The notes: generated by a model from the letters alone, not told the origin. A stretch of DNA of 64,000 nt from Shewanella sp. OMA3-2 (GCF_021513195.1 NZ_CP090974.1:880001-944000); one strand, 5' to 3'; shown: positions 39,240 through 49,223, numbered from the stretch's first letter. Made by a program: numbers and translations.

Positions 39240-40607
39240 ATGGCCAGTAATGGGCTGTCGGGCATGGAAAAAAAGGTCGCGTTTTCGTTAGCCAGTGTAT
39301 TTGGTTTACGGATGATGGGGCTATTTATGATCATGCCGGTATTTGCGTTATATGGACAACATCTTGAAGGCTTTTCACCGCTTTGGGTTGGTATTGCCAT
39401 TGGTGCCTATGGACTTACCCAAGCCATGTTACAAATTCCTATGGGTATACTGTCTGATAAGTATGGTCGTAAACCGATTATTATGGCTGGGTTAGTGGTA
39501 TTTGCCATTGGCAGCTTAATTGCCGCATCATCTGATCATATTTATGGCGTAGTGTTTGGCCGAGCTATTCAAGGAATGGGCGCCATAGCTGCGGCTGTTT
39601 TAGCGCTTGCCGCTGACTTAACCCGTGATGAGCAGCGTACCAAAGTGATGGCTGTTATTGGTATGTGTATTGGTTTTTCCTTTGCACTGTCTCTTTTGCT
39701 TGGTCCTTTAGTCGCACAACACCTTGGCTTAACGGGTATCTTTTTATTGACGGCAGTATTAGCCGTTGTCGGTATTGTGATTGTGCAATTTTTGGTGCCA
39801 AACCCAATAAGTCAGGCACCAAAAGGTGATACTTTAGCGGCACCCGCCAAACTTAAAAAAATGCTGTTAGACCCACAGTTGTTTCGTTTAGATGCAGGTA
39901 TTTTTATTTTGCATTTGGTGCTAACTGCGGTGTTTGTTGCATTGCCATTAGATTTGGTCGATGCAGGCTTAGTGAAAGAAAAACATTGGATGTTGTACTT
40001 TCCCGCGTTTATCGGCGCATTCTTTTTGATGGTGCCATTGATCATCATAGGGGTGAAGAAAAATAATACCAAAACCATGTTTCAAATTTCGCTGTTACTG
40101 ATGATGGCATCTTTAGGTGCTATGGGTATTTTTGCTGATAATTTATGGGTATTAAGTGGTGCAGTGGTACTATTTTTTACCGGTTTTAACTATCTTGAAG
40201 CTTCATTACCTAGCTTGATCGCCAAGTTTTGCCCTGTGGGCGATAAAGGCTCTGCGATGGGGGTGTATTCTACCAGTCAGTTCTTAGGCGCATTTTGTGG
40301 TGGTATGTTAGGCGGTGGAGCTTACCAATTAGTCGGTGCCTCTGGGGTATTTTTTGTGGCGTTAGGGCTAATGACATTGTGGCTATTTTTGACTTTAGGT
40401 ATGGCTAAGCCAGTGCTGCTAAAAAGTTATACCCTTGAAGCAAATATAAAAGATAGACCCCATGCACAAACAATGGCCACACAGTTATCAAACTTGACCG
40501 GTGTAGCCGAAGCAATAGTGGTACTTGAGGACAAGGTCGCCTATTTAAAGGTGAATGACGATTTCAATTTAAGCGAAGCCAGAGCTGTGTTAGGCTCTGT
40601 CAATTAG
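39240..40607 (+). CDS. MFS transporter, YajR-like
   Basis: A 455-aa major facilitator with twelve predicted membrane helices. The MFS motif A between helices 2 and 3 is GILSDKYGRKPII, and motif B-like GRAIQGMGAIAAA follows. A soluble C-terminal extension of about 65 residues (beginning near KDRPHAQTMATQ and containing a beta-alpha-beta ferredoxin-like pattern) matches the YAM domain of E. coli YajR. The substrate is unknown. It lies between uvrA and ssb; in Shewanella this trio is usually adjacent. Confidence 0.87.
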   Translation: MASNGLSGMEKKVAFSLASVFGLRMMGLFMIMPVFALYGQHLEGFSPLWVGIAIGAYGLTQAMLQIPMGILSDKYGRKPIIMAGLVVFAIGSLIAASSDHIYGVVFGRAIQGMGAIAAAVLALAADLTRDEQRTKVMAVIGMCIGFSFALSLLLGPLVAQHLGLTGIFLLTAVLAVVGIVIVQFLVPNPISQAPKGDTLAAPAKLKKMLLDPQLFRLDAGIFILHLVLTAVFVALPLDLVDAGLVKEKHWMLYFPAFIGAFFLMVPLIIIGVKKNNTKTMFQISLLLMMASLGAMGIFADNLWVLSGAVVLFFTGFNYLEASLPSLIAKFCPVGDKGSAMGVYSTSQFLGAFCGGMLGGGAYQLVGASGVFFVALGLMTLWLFLTLGMAKPVLLKSYTLEANIKDRPHAQTMATQLSNLTGVAEAIVVLEDKVAYLKVNDDFNLSEARAVLGSVN

Positions 40608-40661
40608 ATCATTTTGATCAACCGAATACGTATATAGAAAAGATAATCGCAGGAGATTTCG

Positions 40662-41360
40662 ATGGCCAGTCGTGGTGTGAATAAAGTCATTTTAGTGGGT
40701 AACTTAGGTAAAGATCCTGAGGTACGTTACATGCCAAATGGTAATGCCGTTGCCAATTTTACTGTCGCGACAAGTGAGTCGTGGAAAGACCAACAAGGTC
40801 AACTACAAGAACGAACGGAATGGCATAACATTGTTATGTACCGTCGTTTAGCTGAAGTGGCTGGCGAGTACCTTAAAAAGGGCTCTAAGGTTTACCTTGA
40901 AGGAAAATTGCAAACCAGTAAGTGGCAAGACCAAACTACCGGTCAAGACCGTTATAAAACTGAAATCAATGCGATGGAAATGCAGATGCTTGATAGCCGC
41001 AATAGCGGTGCAGGCCAAGATAATACTCAATACGATCAAGCGCCACAGCAACGTGCTCCACAAGCACCACGCCCAGCGGCTCAACCTCAGTACAATCAAG
41101 CGGGTGCTAACCAAGGTTCAAGCCAGGATAGTCATCAAAGTTCAGCTGGTGGTTACCAACAAGCGCCTGCTCAAGGTGGCTATACTCAGCAAAATAAGCC
41201 AGCACCACAGCAAGCTGCTTATGCGCCTAAGCCACAAGCACCGCAAGGTAATTATCAGCCTCAGCAAAATGCAGCACCGGCACAGCGCCCTGCACCGCAA
41301 CCTGCACAAAACTTTACTCCTGATTTGGATGAAGGTTGGGATGATGATATTCCATTCTAA
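40662..41360 (+). CDS. ssb: Single-stranded DNA-binding protein
   Basis: A 232-aa SSB. The OB-fold (about 1-110) begins with [20 protein letters not shown] and contains [21 protein letters not shown] long Gln/Pro/Ala-rich linker follows, then the acidic tip [10 protein letters not shown], which recruits repair and replication partners. The linker makes it longer than E. coli SSB (178 aa), as in other Shewanella. AGGAG precedes the ATG. Confidence 0.96.
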   Translation: MASRGVNKVILVGNLGKDPEVRYMPNGNAVANFTVATSESWKDQQGQLQERTEWHNIVMYRRLAEVAGEYLKKGSKVYLEGKLQTSKWQDQTTGQDRYKTEINAMEMQMLDSRNSGAGQDNTQYDQAPQQRAPQAPRPAAQPQYNQAGANQGSSQDSHQSSAGGYQQAPAQGGYTQQNKPAPQQAAYAPKPQAPQGNYQPQQNAAPAQRPAPQPAQNFTPDLDEGWDDDIPF

Positions 41361-41401
41361 TGCTTATGCTGTTAATGCTTAACGCAAGTTAACTGAACTT
41401 T

Positions 41402-41424
41402 AAGGCCTGCTTGCAGGTCTTTCT
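41402..41424 (+). terminator. Probable terminator of ssb
   Basis: The stem AAGGCCTGC / GCAGGTCTT (one G-T pair) with a very short loop is followed by TTCTC. Confidence 0.65.
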
Positions 41425-41487
41425 CATTTATATGCTTGGTCTGATAAACTCTGTTAAGAGAATTTAGGCAATCTGACAAAGAAGATA

Positions 41488-42498
41488 ATGATGGAAAAAA
41501 TTCTGTTCATTCGTCATGACAAGATTGGAGATTTTATTCTCACATGGCCTGCTTTTTATATCTTGAAAAAAGCGCTGCCTAATACGCGCATTGAAGTGTT
41601 CGTGGCACCAGTGATGAAAAGCTTTGCGCTGACTTGTCCTTATATTGACGATGTGGTGGTAGATACCGGCGATGATGCTCAATTAGTCGAGCAAATTAAG
41701 GCGAACAATTATGATGCCGTTATCGTGTCGCATTCTGACTTACGTATTTATCGTTTATTAATCAAAGCGGCTATTCCATACAAAATTGCACCTAATCATG
41801 GCTGGTTTCAATACTTTTACCCCCATCGCGCTAACACCCAATATAAAAAAGGGGAGCCTTGTTGGCGTGGTAGCTACATGTTGGCGGAGCAATTTCTAAA
41901 TAATCATCAAATAGCGATACCTGCGTTACCGGCTCAATTATGGGATGTTAACTCTGAACGTGAGCAGTGGCGAAAGTACTATCAGCAACAAAATGATGAA
42001 AAGTTGATCTTCATTCATCCTGGTACTGGTGGATCATCGGGTAGCTTACCGGTTGAGCATTTTGCTCAACTTATCAAACAAATTGATCAGCTTACAAAAA
42101 CAGACTGCCGATTTGTATTAACTTACAACGGTGATGAGAAAGCACTGGCGCTTAACATTCAATCTATGTTGAGTAAGACTAAAATTAAAGTTGAGCTAGC
42201 GACCCCACTGAAAAGTTTGGCTGATTTTGCCCGTTCAATCGTGGCTGCCGATATGTTTATCGCGGGTTCAACTGGGCCACTGCATATTGCTGGGTTGCAT
42301 AATATTCCGACGGTAGGTTTTTATGCTGGGCGACGATCTCAACCCAAAGTGAAATGGCAAACATTGACAGAGCAAGCTAAAAGGCTGGCATTTACGCCAC
42401 CTGTTGGCCGCCGTACAGGCCGAAATATGGCCTTAGTTGATATTGATAAAGCGGCTGAAGATATCAGTGAATTTTTAAATCGACATTATGCTAAATAA
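41488..42498 (+). CDS. Glycosyltransferase family 9 (heptosyltransferase-like)
   Basis: A 336-aa GT-B enzyme. The N-terminus MEKILFIRHDKIGDFILTWP is the acceptor-binding motif of GT9 enzymes. The donor site shows FIHPGTGGSSGSLPVEHFAQ and AADMFIAGSTGPLHIAGLHN. GT9 members add ADP-heptose to the LPS inner core. It opens a plus-strand LPS cluster, 57 bases before hldD. Which heptosyl transfer it performs cannot be told. Confidence 0.87.
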   Translation: MMEKILFIRHDKIGDFILTWPAFYILKKALPNTRIEVFVAPVMKSFALTCPYIDDVVVDTGDDAQLVEQIKANNYDAVIVSHSDLRIYRLLIKAAIPYKIAPNHGWFQYFYPHRANTQYKKGEPCWRGSYMLAEQFLNNHQIAIPALPAQLWDVNSEREQWRKYYQQQNDEKLIFIHPGTGGSSGSLPVEHFAQLIKQIDQLTKTDCRFVLTYNGDEKALALNIQSMLSKTKIKVELATPLKSLADFARSIVAADMFIAGSTGPLHIAGLHNIPTVGFYAGRRSQPKVKWQTLTEQAKRLAFTPPVGRRTGRNMALVDIDKAAEDISEFLNRHYAK

Positions 42499-42555
42499 GC
42501 CGAACTCGAATAGTTTGTTTAAACAAAATTAATCCAACTTAGTGGAAGCAAAAAT

Positions 42556-43509
42556 ATGATCGTAATTACTGGAGCCGCAGGCTTTATTGGCAGTAACTTA
42601 GTTAAGACATTAAATCAATTAGGCAGAACCGATATTATTGCGGTAGACGATTTAACTGATGGCACCCAAATGTTCAATTTGGCAGATTGCGAAATTGCTG
42701 ACTATTTAGATAAAGATGCCTTTCTTGCTCAAGTAAAATCAGGCCAGTTAGGTTATGAAGTTGAGGTGATTTTTCATCAAGGTGCTTGTTCATCCACCAC
42801 CGAGTGGAACGGCAAGTTTATGATGGAAAATAACTTCGAATACTCAAAAACCTTACTGCATTTTTGCCAAGCTAATAATGTGCAGTTTATCTATGCATCA
42901 TCCGCATCGGTATACGGTGGCAGTGAAACTTTTGTTGAAAAACGTGAAGTGGAGAAGCCACTGAATGTGTATGCCTATTCTAAGTTTTTATTTGATCAAT
43001 ATGTCCGTCAGCAAGAGTTAACCACACAAGTGGCGGGATTACGTTACTTCAATGTGTATGGCCCGCGTGAACAACATAAAGGCGGTATGGCCAGTGTGGC
43101 ATTCCACTTTAATAATCAAATAAAAGCCAATGGTGTGTGTCGTTTATTTGCTGGTGTTGATGGTTACGGCGACGGCCTGCAATTGCGTGATTTTGTGTTT
43201 GTTGAAGATGTGGTACAGGTGAATTTGTGGTTATGGAAAAATGCCAAAGTATCAGGTATTTTCAATTGTGGAACCGGTAAAGCCCAAAGTTTTAATGACG
43301 TGGCTAATGCGGTAATTGACTACCATGGCAAAGGTAAGATTGAGTACATTCCGTTCCCAGACAAGCTAAAAGGTGCATACCAGAGTTACACTCAAGCTGA
43401 TTTAACCCAGCTTCGTGCGGTAGGCTGCCAACACCAATTTAAGACAGTAGAACAAGCTGTGCCTGAGTATTTAGATTGGTTGAAATCACAGCACTTTATT
43501 GGGCAGTAA
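42556..43509 (+). CDS. hldD: ADP-L-glycero-D-manno-heptose 6-epimerase
   Basis: A 317-aa short-chain dehydrogenase-type epimerase that makes ADP-L-glycero-D-manno-heptose for the LPS inner core. Landmarks are the Rossmann motif [11 protein letters not shown] (4-14), [33 protein letters not shown], the catalytic [10 protein letters not shown], and [20 protein letters not shown]. Length agrees with HldD/RfaD (310-318 aa). GTGGAAG precedes the ATG. Confidence 0.95.
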   Translation: MIVITGAAGFIGSNLVKTLNQLGRTDIIAVDDLTDGTQMFNLADCEIADYLDKDAFLAQVKSGQLGYEVEVIFHQGACSSTTEWNGKFMMENNFEYSKTLLHFCQANNVQFIYASSASVYGGSETFVEKREVEKPLNVYAYSKFLFDQYVRQQELTTQVAGLRYFNVYGPREQHKGGMASVAFHFNNQIKANGVCRLFAGVDGYGDGLQLRDFVFVEDVVQVNLWLWKNAKVSGIFNCGTGKAQSFNDVANAVIDYHGKGKIEYIPFPDKLKGAYQSYTQADLTQLRAVGCQHQFKTVEQAVPEYLDWLKSQHFIGQ

Positions 43510-43546
43510 ATTGTTTTTAATTGTTTGATGTTATCTGGGAAATTAA

Positions 43547-44392
43547 ATGAAAAAGGCTATTTTTACGCTGGCGATTGGTGATAGCAATCCAATGTATAAC
43601 GCAGCGCTACTTGGGTTTAAACTTTATGCTGAAAAAGTGGGCGCTGATCTGATTGTTTCAGATCAATTTCATTACCCGATCAACATAGAAAACCCTCAGC
43701 ATACGGCAAGCCCAGCTTGGACCGAAAAGCTCTACATCAAAGAGTTGCTAAAACAATACGATCGAGTTCTGTATGTCGATGCTGATATTATTATCACTCC
43801 GCATGCAAAGGATATTTTTGAACAATATGATGACCTCGAAACCATTTATATGTTCAACGAAGGTGCTTTGTTAGAGCGCCAGCCTGTACTCGACAAAATA
43901 TTTACCATAAAAGGACCCGTCGCTAACTGGCCACAAGTTAATGGCCGTCCAGTATATTTTAACCTGGGCTGCATGTTGATATCGAATCAAAGCAAATTAT
44001 TCGACATCGCTACTTTAGAGGACTTACAGCAGGTTTGTAACCATATTAAATATTATGAGCAAACTTACATCAATTACCTTATTCAGCGAGACGGGTTAAA
44101 GTATCAAAGCATTGATGCAGAATTTAACCGCATGGATGTGCTAGGGCAAGATGGTTATCGCGATGCTAGCTTCATTCATTATGCTGGGCGTGGGTATACT
44201 AACTCTTCTTTGAAGCGTGAAGTGCGATTTGTGAATGACTTTTGTGAATTGAATCAAGATCTGATTGCCAGTGAAACATTAGCGCAGATTAAGCAAAGCG
44301 GTTGGCAGCTTTTTATAAATAAAGCCCATAAACGCTATAAGCTGCCTAAATTTATAGTGAACTATCTTGCTAAGAAATTTGTCACTATATAG
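43547..44392 (+). CDS. Glycosyltransferase, GT8-like
   Basis: A 281-aa GT-A fold enzyme. It begins KKAIFTLAIGDSNPMYNAAL, and the metal- and donor-binding DxD motif is in VLYVDADIIITPHAK. FNLGCMLIS and the late SFIHYAGRGYTN, with a metal-coordinating His, are typical of GT8 galactosyl- or glucosyltransferases. Its place 37 bases after hldD suggests a role in LPS core assembly. Sugar and linkage are unknown. Confidence 0.78.
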   Translation: MKKAIFTLAIGDSNPMYNAALLGFKLYAEKVGADLIVSDQFHYPINIENPQHTASPAWTEKLYIKELLKQYDRVLYVDADIIITPHAKDIFEQYDDLETIYMFNEGALLERQPVLDKIFTIKGPVANWPQVNGRPVYFNLGCMLISNQSKLFDIATLEDLQQVCNHIKYYEQTYINYLIQRDGLKYQSIDAEFNRMDVLGQDGYRDASFIHYAGRGYTNSSLKREVRFVNDFCELNQDLIASETLAQIKQSGWQLFINKAHKRYKLPKFIVNYLAKKFVTI

Positions 44393-44508
44393 TGTTTTGC
44401 AGCGTCCAGCCGCTTGATAGTGGCTAGATTGGCGTTAGTGGTGAGTTGCCTACGTCGAGCCGCTCGACAGTAAATAGCAATAGAGCAATGTATCAGGAGT
44501 GGTCAATT

Positions 44509-45285
44509 TTGCTTAAATATAAAGTCTTTGTCATTAACCTTAATCGCTCGCCAAAGCGGTTAGAGGCCATTTCTGCTCAGTTACACCAGCAAGGCATTCC
44601 TTTTGAGCGTATTGAAGGGGTGGATGGTGCCACATTAACTGCTGAACAAATTGAAGCCGTTTCGCCACGCTTATTAGCGCAAAAAAGCTACCACAGAGAT
44701 TTAGGTAAGGGCGAAATTGGGTGTTCACTGAGTCATAAGCGTGCTTGGCAAAAAATTATCGATGATGATGTTGATTTCGCATTTGTGCTTGAGGATGACA
44801 TTGGTTTAGAAGACAACTTCGCTGACGTGGTTAATTTAATGGCAAACTTGCCCCATGCTAATTGGGACTTTATTAAATTGTATCCACTACGTCGTGGTGG
44901 CGGTAGCAATATTAGAGATTCATTTGATTATCAAGGCCACCAATTTGTAAGCTATCATAAGTTTCCGATAAGCGCGGTTGCGCAGGTGATTAGCAAGCAA
45001 GGTGCTAAGTCGCTATTAAAAAATATGCCTTATATTGTTGAACCAGTGGATGGACATATTAAATCGTGGTGGTCATTGGGTATATATCCATTTGGACTCA
45101 TCCCTTATTGTGTGTCAGTCGACTTAGCAGGGCTTTCAGATATCAACCCTGTGGGTAATTTAGAGAAAATGCCGCAACGTAAGCTCACAAAACTGCGTTT
45201 GAATTGGTCTAGAGCCTTTAAACGTATGCTAGTGACACCATCATTAGATAAGCATTTTAACCAGTTTAAAGATAGTTTGAAGTAA
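44509..45285 (+). CDS. Glycosyltransferase family 25 (LPS biosynthesis)
   Basis: About 258 aa from a TTG at 44509, chosen because AGGAG lies 9 bases upstream and the family N-terminus (KYKVFVINLNRSPKRLEAIS) then begins almost at residue 1. An upstream ATG at 44488 is the alternative. GT25 motifs are FERIEGVDG, KGEIGCSLSHKRAW, FVLEDDIGL (metal-binding acidic motif) and VEPVDGHIKSWW. The family transfers galactose or glucose to LPS/LOS cores. The gap before it holds an imperfect 19-bp direct repeat at 44403-44421 and 44453-44471. Confidence 0.83.
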   Translation: MLKYKVFVINLNRSPKRLEAISAQLHQQGIPFERIEGVDGATLTAEQIEAVSPRLLAQKSYHRDLGKGEIGCSLSHKRAWQKIIDDDVDFAFVLEDDIGLEDNFADVVNLMANLPHANWDFIKLYPLRRGGGSNIRDSFDYQGHQFVSYHKFPISAVAQVISKQGAKSLLKNMPYIVEPVDGHIKSWWSLGIYPFGLIPYCVSVDLAGLSDINPVGNLEKMPQRKLTKLRLNWSRAFKRMLVTPSLDKHFNQFKDSLK

Positions 45286-45293
45286 GGAATAAT

Positions 45294-46400
45294 GTGAGCG
45301 GATTAATCAGCCATCAGCAGCTACTTAATGCTAAAAAAGTGCTTTATATGACCCACTTGGCCATAGGTGATTTTGTCTATCAAGGTGTTTGGTTATCTGC
45401 GTTAAAAGCGAAATACCCCCACTTAATCATTGATATTTGGTTTGACGATTGTCGACGTAGTCCACACGAATGGGCGGGTGGGCGTAATCAAATTTTAACC
45501 GAGTGGATCAATGCCATTGGTGACTTTGGTGATATATATCCAATTGTGTCCAATATTGCTGAGCGTGAGCAATACATTACCAAAGCTCAGCAACAAGATT
45601 ATGATGTAATTGTATTTGTGGGTAAAAATCGTTCGACTCAGTATGCTAAGTTAGCGCGCACTATTTCGAAAAAAGCATTCAGTGTTGCGACTACCAGTGG
45701 GGCAAACTTTTTCAGTAACTGGTTATATTTCAATAAACTAACTGGGGTGGTTAGTTACGATGACATTGCTGACGCTACCCAACATATTACAGAGTTATAT
45801 GCTGAGTGTTTCAAGCAGCTTTTAGGGTTAACCACATCTGATTTAGTGTCTGGCTATACCCAGTTAATGATCCAGCCGGAAGATAAATATACCCAGCAAG
45901 CTCAGCAACTTATTGATGATTTAACTGGCAAAGATAGTACAAAACTTATTTGTTTTATGAATCACCTATCGACTGCTGATAAGAAAGATTATCCCTGGGA
46001 ACAACTAAAGACGGTTATGTTGTCATTAGCTCAGCAGTATCCACAAGTGGTATTTATCATTAATACCCCGCCTAATAAGTTAATGTCAGTCCGGCAGGAT
46101 GTAGAGGCTGATACAGAATTACTAGCGTTAAAAATTCAGGTTTTTACTGCGTTAGAAAACTTTTTTCAATTACCCGCCTTAATGGCAAAATGTGATTTTT
46201 GTTTGAGTGTAGATACCGCAACGGCACATTTGGCTGTGAGTATGAAAGTACCCCAAGTGACTATTATGGCGAGTGATTTTAAACTTTGGCAGCCATTAGG
46301 TGACAGTCTGATTTTAGAGGGGTCAGGCAAAGCCAGTTCAGTGTCTACTGATGCTGTTATTGATGCCTGTAAGATTCAATTGAATAAGCGTATAAACTAA
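45294..46400 (+). CDS. Glycosyltransferase family 9-like protein
   Basis: 368 aa starting with GTG at 45294 after AAGGA, 8 bases behind the GT25 gene. The N-terminal VLYMTHLAIGDFVYQGVWL and the C-terminal CDFCLSVDTATAHLAVSMKV are the acceptor and donor motifs of heptosyltransferase-like GT9 enzymes. LICFMNHLSTADKKDYPWEQ corresponds to the donor loop. It is more divergent than the GT9 gene at the start of the cluster, so it may transfer a different sugar. It is the last gene of the LPS cluster. Confidence 0.75.
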   Translation: MSGLISHQQLLNAKKVLYMTHLAIGDFVYQGVWLSALKAKYPHLIIDIWFDDCRRSPHEWAGGRNQILTEWINAIGDFGDIYPIVSNIAEREQYITKAQQQDYDVIVFVGKNRSTQYAKLARTISKKAFSVATTSGANFFSNWLYFNKLTGVVSYDDIADATQHITELYAECFKQLLGLTTSDLVSGYTQLMIQPEDKYTQQAQQLIDDLTGKDSTKLICFMNHLSTADKKDYPWEQLKTVMLSLAQQYPQVVFIINTPPNKLMSVRQDVEADTELLALKIQVFTALENFFQLPALMAKCDFCLSVDTATAHLAVSMKVPQVTIMASDFKLWQPLGDSLILEGSGKASSVSTDAVIDACKIQLNKRIN

Positions 46401-46427
46401 CAATTTTTATATAAAAGAGACTGATGA

Positions 46428-46452
46428 AATGTTCAAATTGCTATTGAACATT
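46428..46452. terminator. Possible bidirectional terminator between convergent genes
   Basis: A perfect 9-bp stem AATGTTCAA / TTGAACATT with a 7-base loop overlaps the 3' end of the binding-protein gene. GTTGTTT follows on the plus strand. The weak T tract makes the call uncertain. Confidence 0.4.
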
Positions 46453-47217
46453 GTTGTTTAAAGTCGATTGATTGTAATCAGAGGTTATCTGGTATTTATC
46501 GAGAATTTGTTGATATTCTCCTGTTGTTTTAAGTGTCTTTACACCGAGATCAAACTGGTGCATTTTACTCAGTTTATCCTGATTAAAGGCTACATATAAA
46601 TTGATTTTTTCAGGCATAGCACCAGCATATTTTATTTGGTCAGACACTGCTAATTGCTTAGCAGTGTATTGAATCACATATCGATTACCAATAATAATCT
46701 GATGCCTCCCTCTGAGCATTCTTATAATATTCATCGACAACGGTTTGTCGCCAACAGCCCAATACACTTGTTGATTATTGGATAAATAAGATGCTAATAC
46801 TTCGCCGTAATCGTACCCCTTAATGACCGCGATAGATTGTGATGAAAGGTCGCTCAATTTTTCGTATATCCAGGGATTATTGTGAACAGTAAAAAAATCA
46901 TTACTTATCTCACCTACGATGGTTTCCCCTGTTAATAAACTTTGTTCGATTGCGATACTTTTTGATACCGCCAAGACGGCGTCAATATGACCTGCTTGCG
47001 CTTCTTTTAATGCACGGTTAAACGGCATGGGCACAAAAATAACGTGTTCACCTTGGGTTTCAAAAGCGCGCTGTACAATTTCAACTAAATAACCTGGTTG
47101 AGTGTCACAGATATAAGGACACCACACATCAGAGGCAATATGGATAGTCTTTGCGGAAACTGGAAAACAACATATTATCAATATAAAAGCTGTTCTTAAT
47201 ATAACCGTTATTAACAT
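46441..47217 (-). CDS. Periplasmic substrate-binding protein (SBP_bac_3-like)
   Basis: About 258 aa. The ATG at 47217 follows GAGG and starts a proper signal peptide (MLITVILRTAFILIICCFPV ending SAK); an in-frame start at 47253 adds 12 residues with no ribosome site. The mature sequence (IHIASDVWCPYICD, PFNRALKEAQAGHIDAVLAV) is the polar amino-acid/family 3 binding fold. No permease or ATPase gene is nearby. Many stand-alone Shewanella proteins of this type exist, with unknown ligands. Confidence 0.75.
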   Translation of the reverse strand: MLITVILRTAFILIICCFPVSAKTIHIASDVWCPYICDTQPGYLVEIVQRAFETQGEHVIFVPMPFNRALKEAQAGHIDAVLAVSKSIAIEQSLLTGETIVGEISNDFFTVHNNPWIYEKLSDLSSQSIAVIKGYDYGEVLASYLSNNQQVYWAVGDKPLSMNIIRMLRGRHQIIIGNRYVIQYTAKQLAVSDQIKYAGAMPEKINLYVAFNQDKLSKMHQFDLGVKTLKTTGEYQQILDKYQITSDYNQSTLNNNVQ

Positions 47218-47409
47218 ATAGGCCTCGGTGATGATGGGCGATATTTTAGCCATTTATCATGTTTGATCAAGTTTTTTGCTTGTAAATTAAACAATTTCAT
47301 CTTTAGCTGTATAAAAATAAGAGAGATGCTATTAATGTTAGTTTCTATTTTCCACATTGTTACTAAATTTTTGCTAGTCGTTAGTGTTTAAATTATAGGA
47401 TGAGAAAGT

Positions 47410-48411
47410 ATGCTTCAGAATAAAACAATACAGCAGGTGGTATTTGATCAACCCGGTGATGCTCATGTTATGCAGCTGGGAAGCGGTACTCTAGGGCCTT
47501 TACTGTCAGGTCAAGTTTGTATAAAAGTACATGCTGCAGGCGTTAATGGCCCCGACATTAAGCAACGTATGGGAGCTTATCCTGCACCTGAAGGGGCAAG
47601 TCCTATTCTTGGTTTAGAAGTGGCCGGAGTGATCATTGCCAAAGCAGATGATGTTACCCAGTGGAAGATTGGTGATAGAGTCTGTGCCCTAGTGCCTGGT
47701 GGTGGCTATGCAGAACAGGTCAATACCTTTGCTGCACATTGTTTACCTATTCCAACCGACTGGAGTTTTATTCAAGCAGCGGCATTGCCTGAGACATTTT
47801 TTACGGTGTGGGGCAATGTGTTTATGCGGGCTGGATTAAAAGCGGGTGAAACAGTGTTAGTACATGGAGGTTCAGGCGGTATTGGTAGCACGGCGATTAA
47901 GCTTGCCAGTCAGCTTGGTGCCACTGTTTTTGCCACTTCAGGGACAGATGATAAATGTCAGTTTTGTCTTAGTCAGGGGGCAAAGCATGCGATTAATTAT
48001 AATAACCAGTCTTTTACTGAGTCCATTCTAGCGCTGACTAACCATCAAGGTATTGATGTCGTCGTCGATATTGCCGGTGGTGATTTTATTAATGAAAATT
48101 TAAAAGTCCTCGCAGTGGATGGACGAATGGTATCCATTGCGATGCAAAGAGGGCCTAAAGCAACGGTTGATATTTTCAGGTTAATGGCAAAACGTATTGT
48201 ATGGACTGGATCAACGTTACGGCCGCAAAGTGTGGGGGCAAAAGCGCAGATTGCAGCAGAGTTAAAGCAGCATGTTTGGCCGCTACTTGACAGTGGTCAA
48301 CTTATTCCAGCCATTGACAGAGTGTTTGCTTTCAATGAGGTGGTTCAAGCTCATCAGTACATGGAGTCGGGAATGCATAAAGGAAAAATAGTTTTAAGCC
48401 TGTGTGATTAA
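47410..48411 (+). CDS. NAD(P)H quinone oxidoreductase (zinc-free MDR, PIG3-like)
   Basis: A 333-aa medium-chain dehydrogenase/reductase without zinc-ligand cysteines at the usual sites. Motifs are HAAGVNGPDIKQRMGAYP, GLEVAGVI, PETFFTVWGNVFMRAGLKAG and the NADPH-binding VLVHGGSGGIGSTAIKLAS. It ends MESGMHKGKIVL. Family members reduce quinones or similar carbonyls in the cytoplasm. It appears monocistronic. Confidence 0.88.
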   Translation: MLQNKTIQQVVFDQPGDAHVMQLGSGTLGPLLSGQVCIKVHAAGVNGPDIKQRMGAYPAPEGASPILGLEVAGVIIAKADDVTQWKIGDRVCALVPGGGYAEQVNTFAAHCLPIPTDWSFIQAAALPETFFTVWGNVFMRAGLKAGETVLVHGGSGGIGSTAIKLASQLGATVFATSGTDDKCQFCLSQGAKHAINYNNQSFTESILALTNHQGIDVVVDIAGGDFINENLKVLAVDGRMVSIAMQRGPKATVDIFRLMAKRIVWTGSTLRPQSVGAKAQIAAELKQHVWPLLDSGQLIPAIDRVFAFNEVVQAHQYMESGMHKGKIVLSLCD

Positions 48412-48790
48412 AACTCAGATAAATGTAATAAAAACTTGATGCATGAAAAATTTAGGCTAATCTGCAGTTATCAAATATAAATTGGATAATTTTTAAACGA
48501 AAAAAGTGGGTTTATCCGTGTCTAAAGTGAGAGTGTTTGAGCTAAGTAGCCTGACATATACGCAATAAATGCCCTTTTTTTAAGGTGATTACACTGACGA
48601 ATAGGTATTGGTAAATTATTTTCGGGTATTTTTGCCAAAATTTGAAAATTAACTAAATTAGGCATTGATTCTCTGTATTTTTCTGTTTAAATACCCACAT
48701 TATTGAAGCTTAATAATATTGAGCCAAGGTTATTAATAGTTCATCGAGCATATCTTTTTGGTATATGTGTTGATTTAAGGGCGTTAGCAT
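48412..48790. other. Gene-free interval
   Basis: In these 379 AT-rich bases I see no coding frame, RNA gene or clear terminator. The promoter of the following gene must lie in the right half. TAAGGGCG just before the ATG at 48791 could serve as a weak ribosome site. Confidence 0.4.
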
Positions 48791-49222
48791 ATGTATAACA
48801 CAGTAAAAAAACAATTATGGGTTGGTGAGTTAAGAACCGCTAGAGGGAATACCATTGTTATTCACGACGGCCAATTACCGGAAGCATCCAAAGGACGTAT
48901 CTATTTATTTAATACTGTACGCAATATTATTATTGAGTATGTAGAAGATATAGTGAAAGTAAACTTGCATGATCTTGATGAGGCACAAACCAAAGCCGCT
49001 ATGGCTGAGTTTGGTGATGCTTGGCAGGTTGCACGGGCTGAGTTTATGGCCAAACAGCAAACTCGCATTGATTTGTCTAAAGTACCTGACACAGCGCCGC
49101 CAAAGAAAGTTAAGCCAGCGCCTGAGCCTGATGAGATTGCCGATGGTGATGATATTGATGACTTTGATGACACAGATGATTCAGATGATGATTTTGACAT
49201 GGACGACGGTGTTGACGACTAA
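48791..49222 (+). CDS. Hypothetical protein with acidic C-terminal tail
   Basis: 143 aa. The N-terminal 85 residues (MYNTVKKQLWVGELRTARGN, then YLFNTVRNIIIEYVEDIVKV) look like a small folded domain. A Pro/Lys linker (PDTAPPKKVKPAPEPDE) follows. The last 30 residues are almost all Asp with a few hydrophobics (DDIDDFDDTDDSDDDFDMDD). No signal peptide or membrane segment is present. I do not recognise the family. An Asp-rich tail could bind metal or mimic nucleic acid, but nothing else supports either. Confidence 0.65.
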   Translation: MYNTVKKQLWVGELRTARGNTIVIHDGQLPEASKGRIYLFNTVRNIIIEYVEDIVKVNLHDLDEAQTKAAMAEFGDAWQVARAEFMAKQQTRIDLSKVPDTAPPKKVKPAPEPDEIADGDDIDDFDDTDDSDDDFDMDDGVDD

Positions 49223-49223
49223 G

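Noticed and set aside
40897-41382. A 161-codon plus-strand frame overlapping ssb
   Set aside because: It is an alternative frame of the Gln/Pro-rich ssb linker; the real SSB frame has an OB-fold and the DDDIPF tip.
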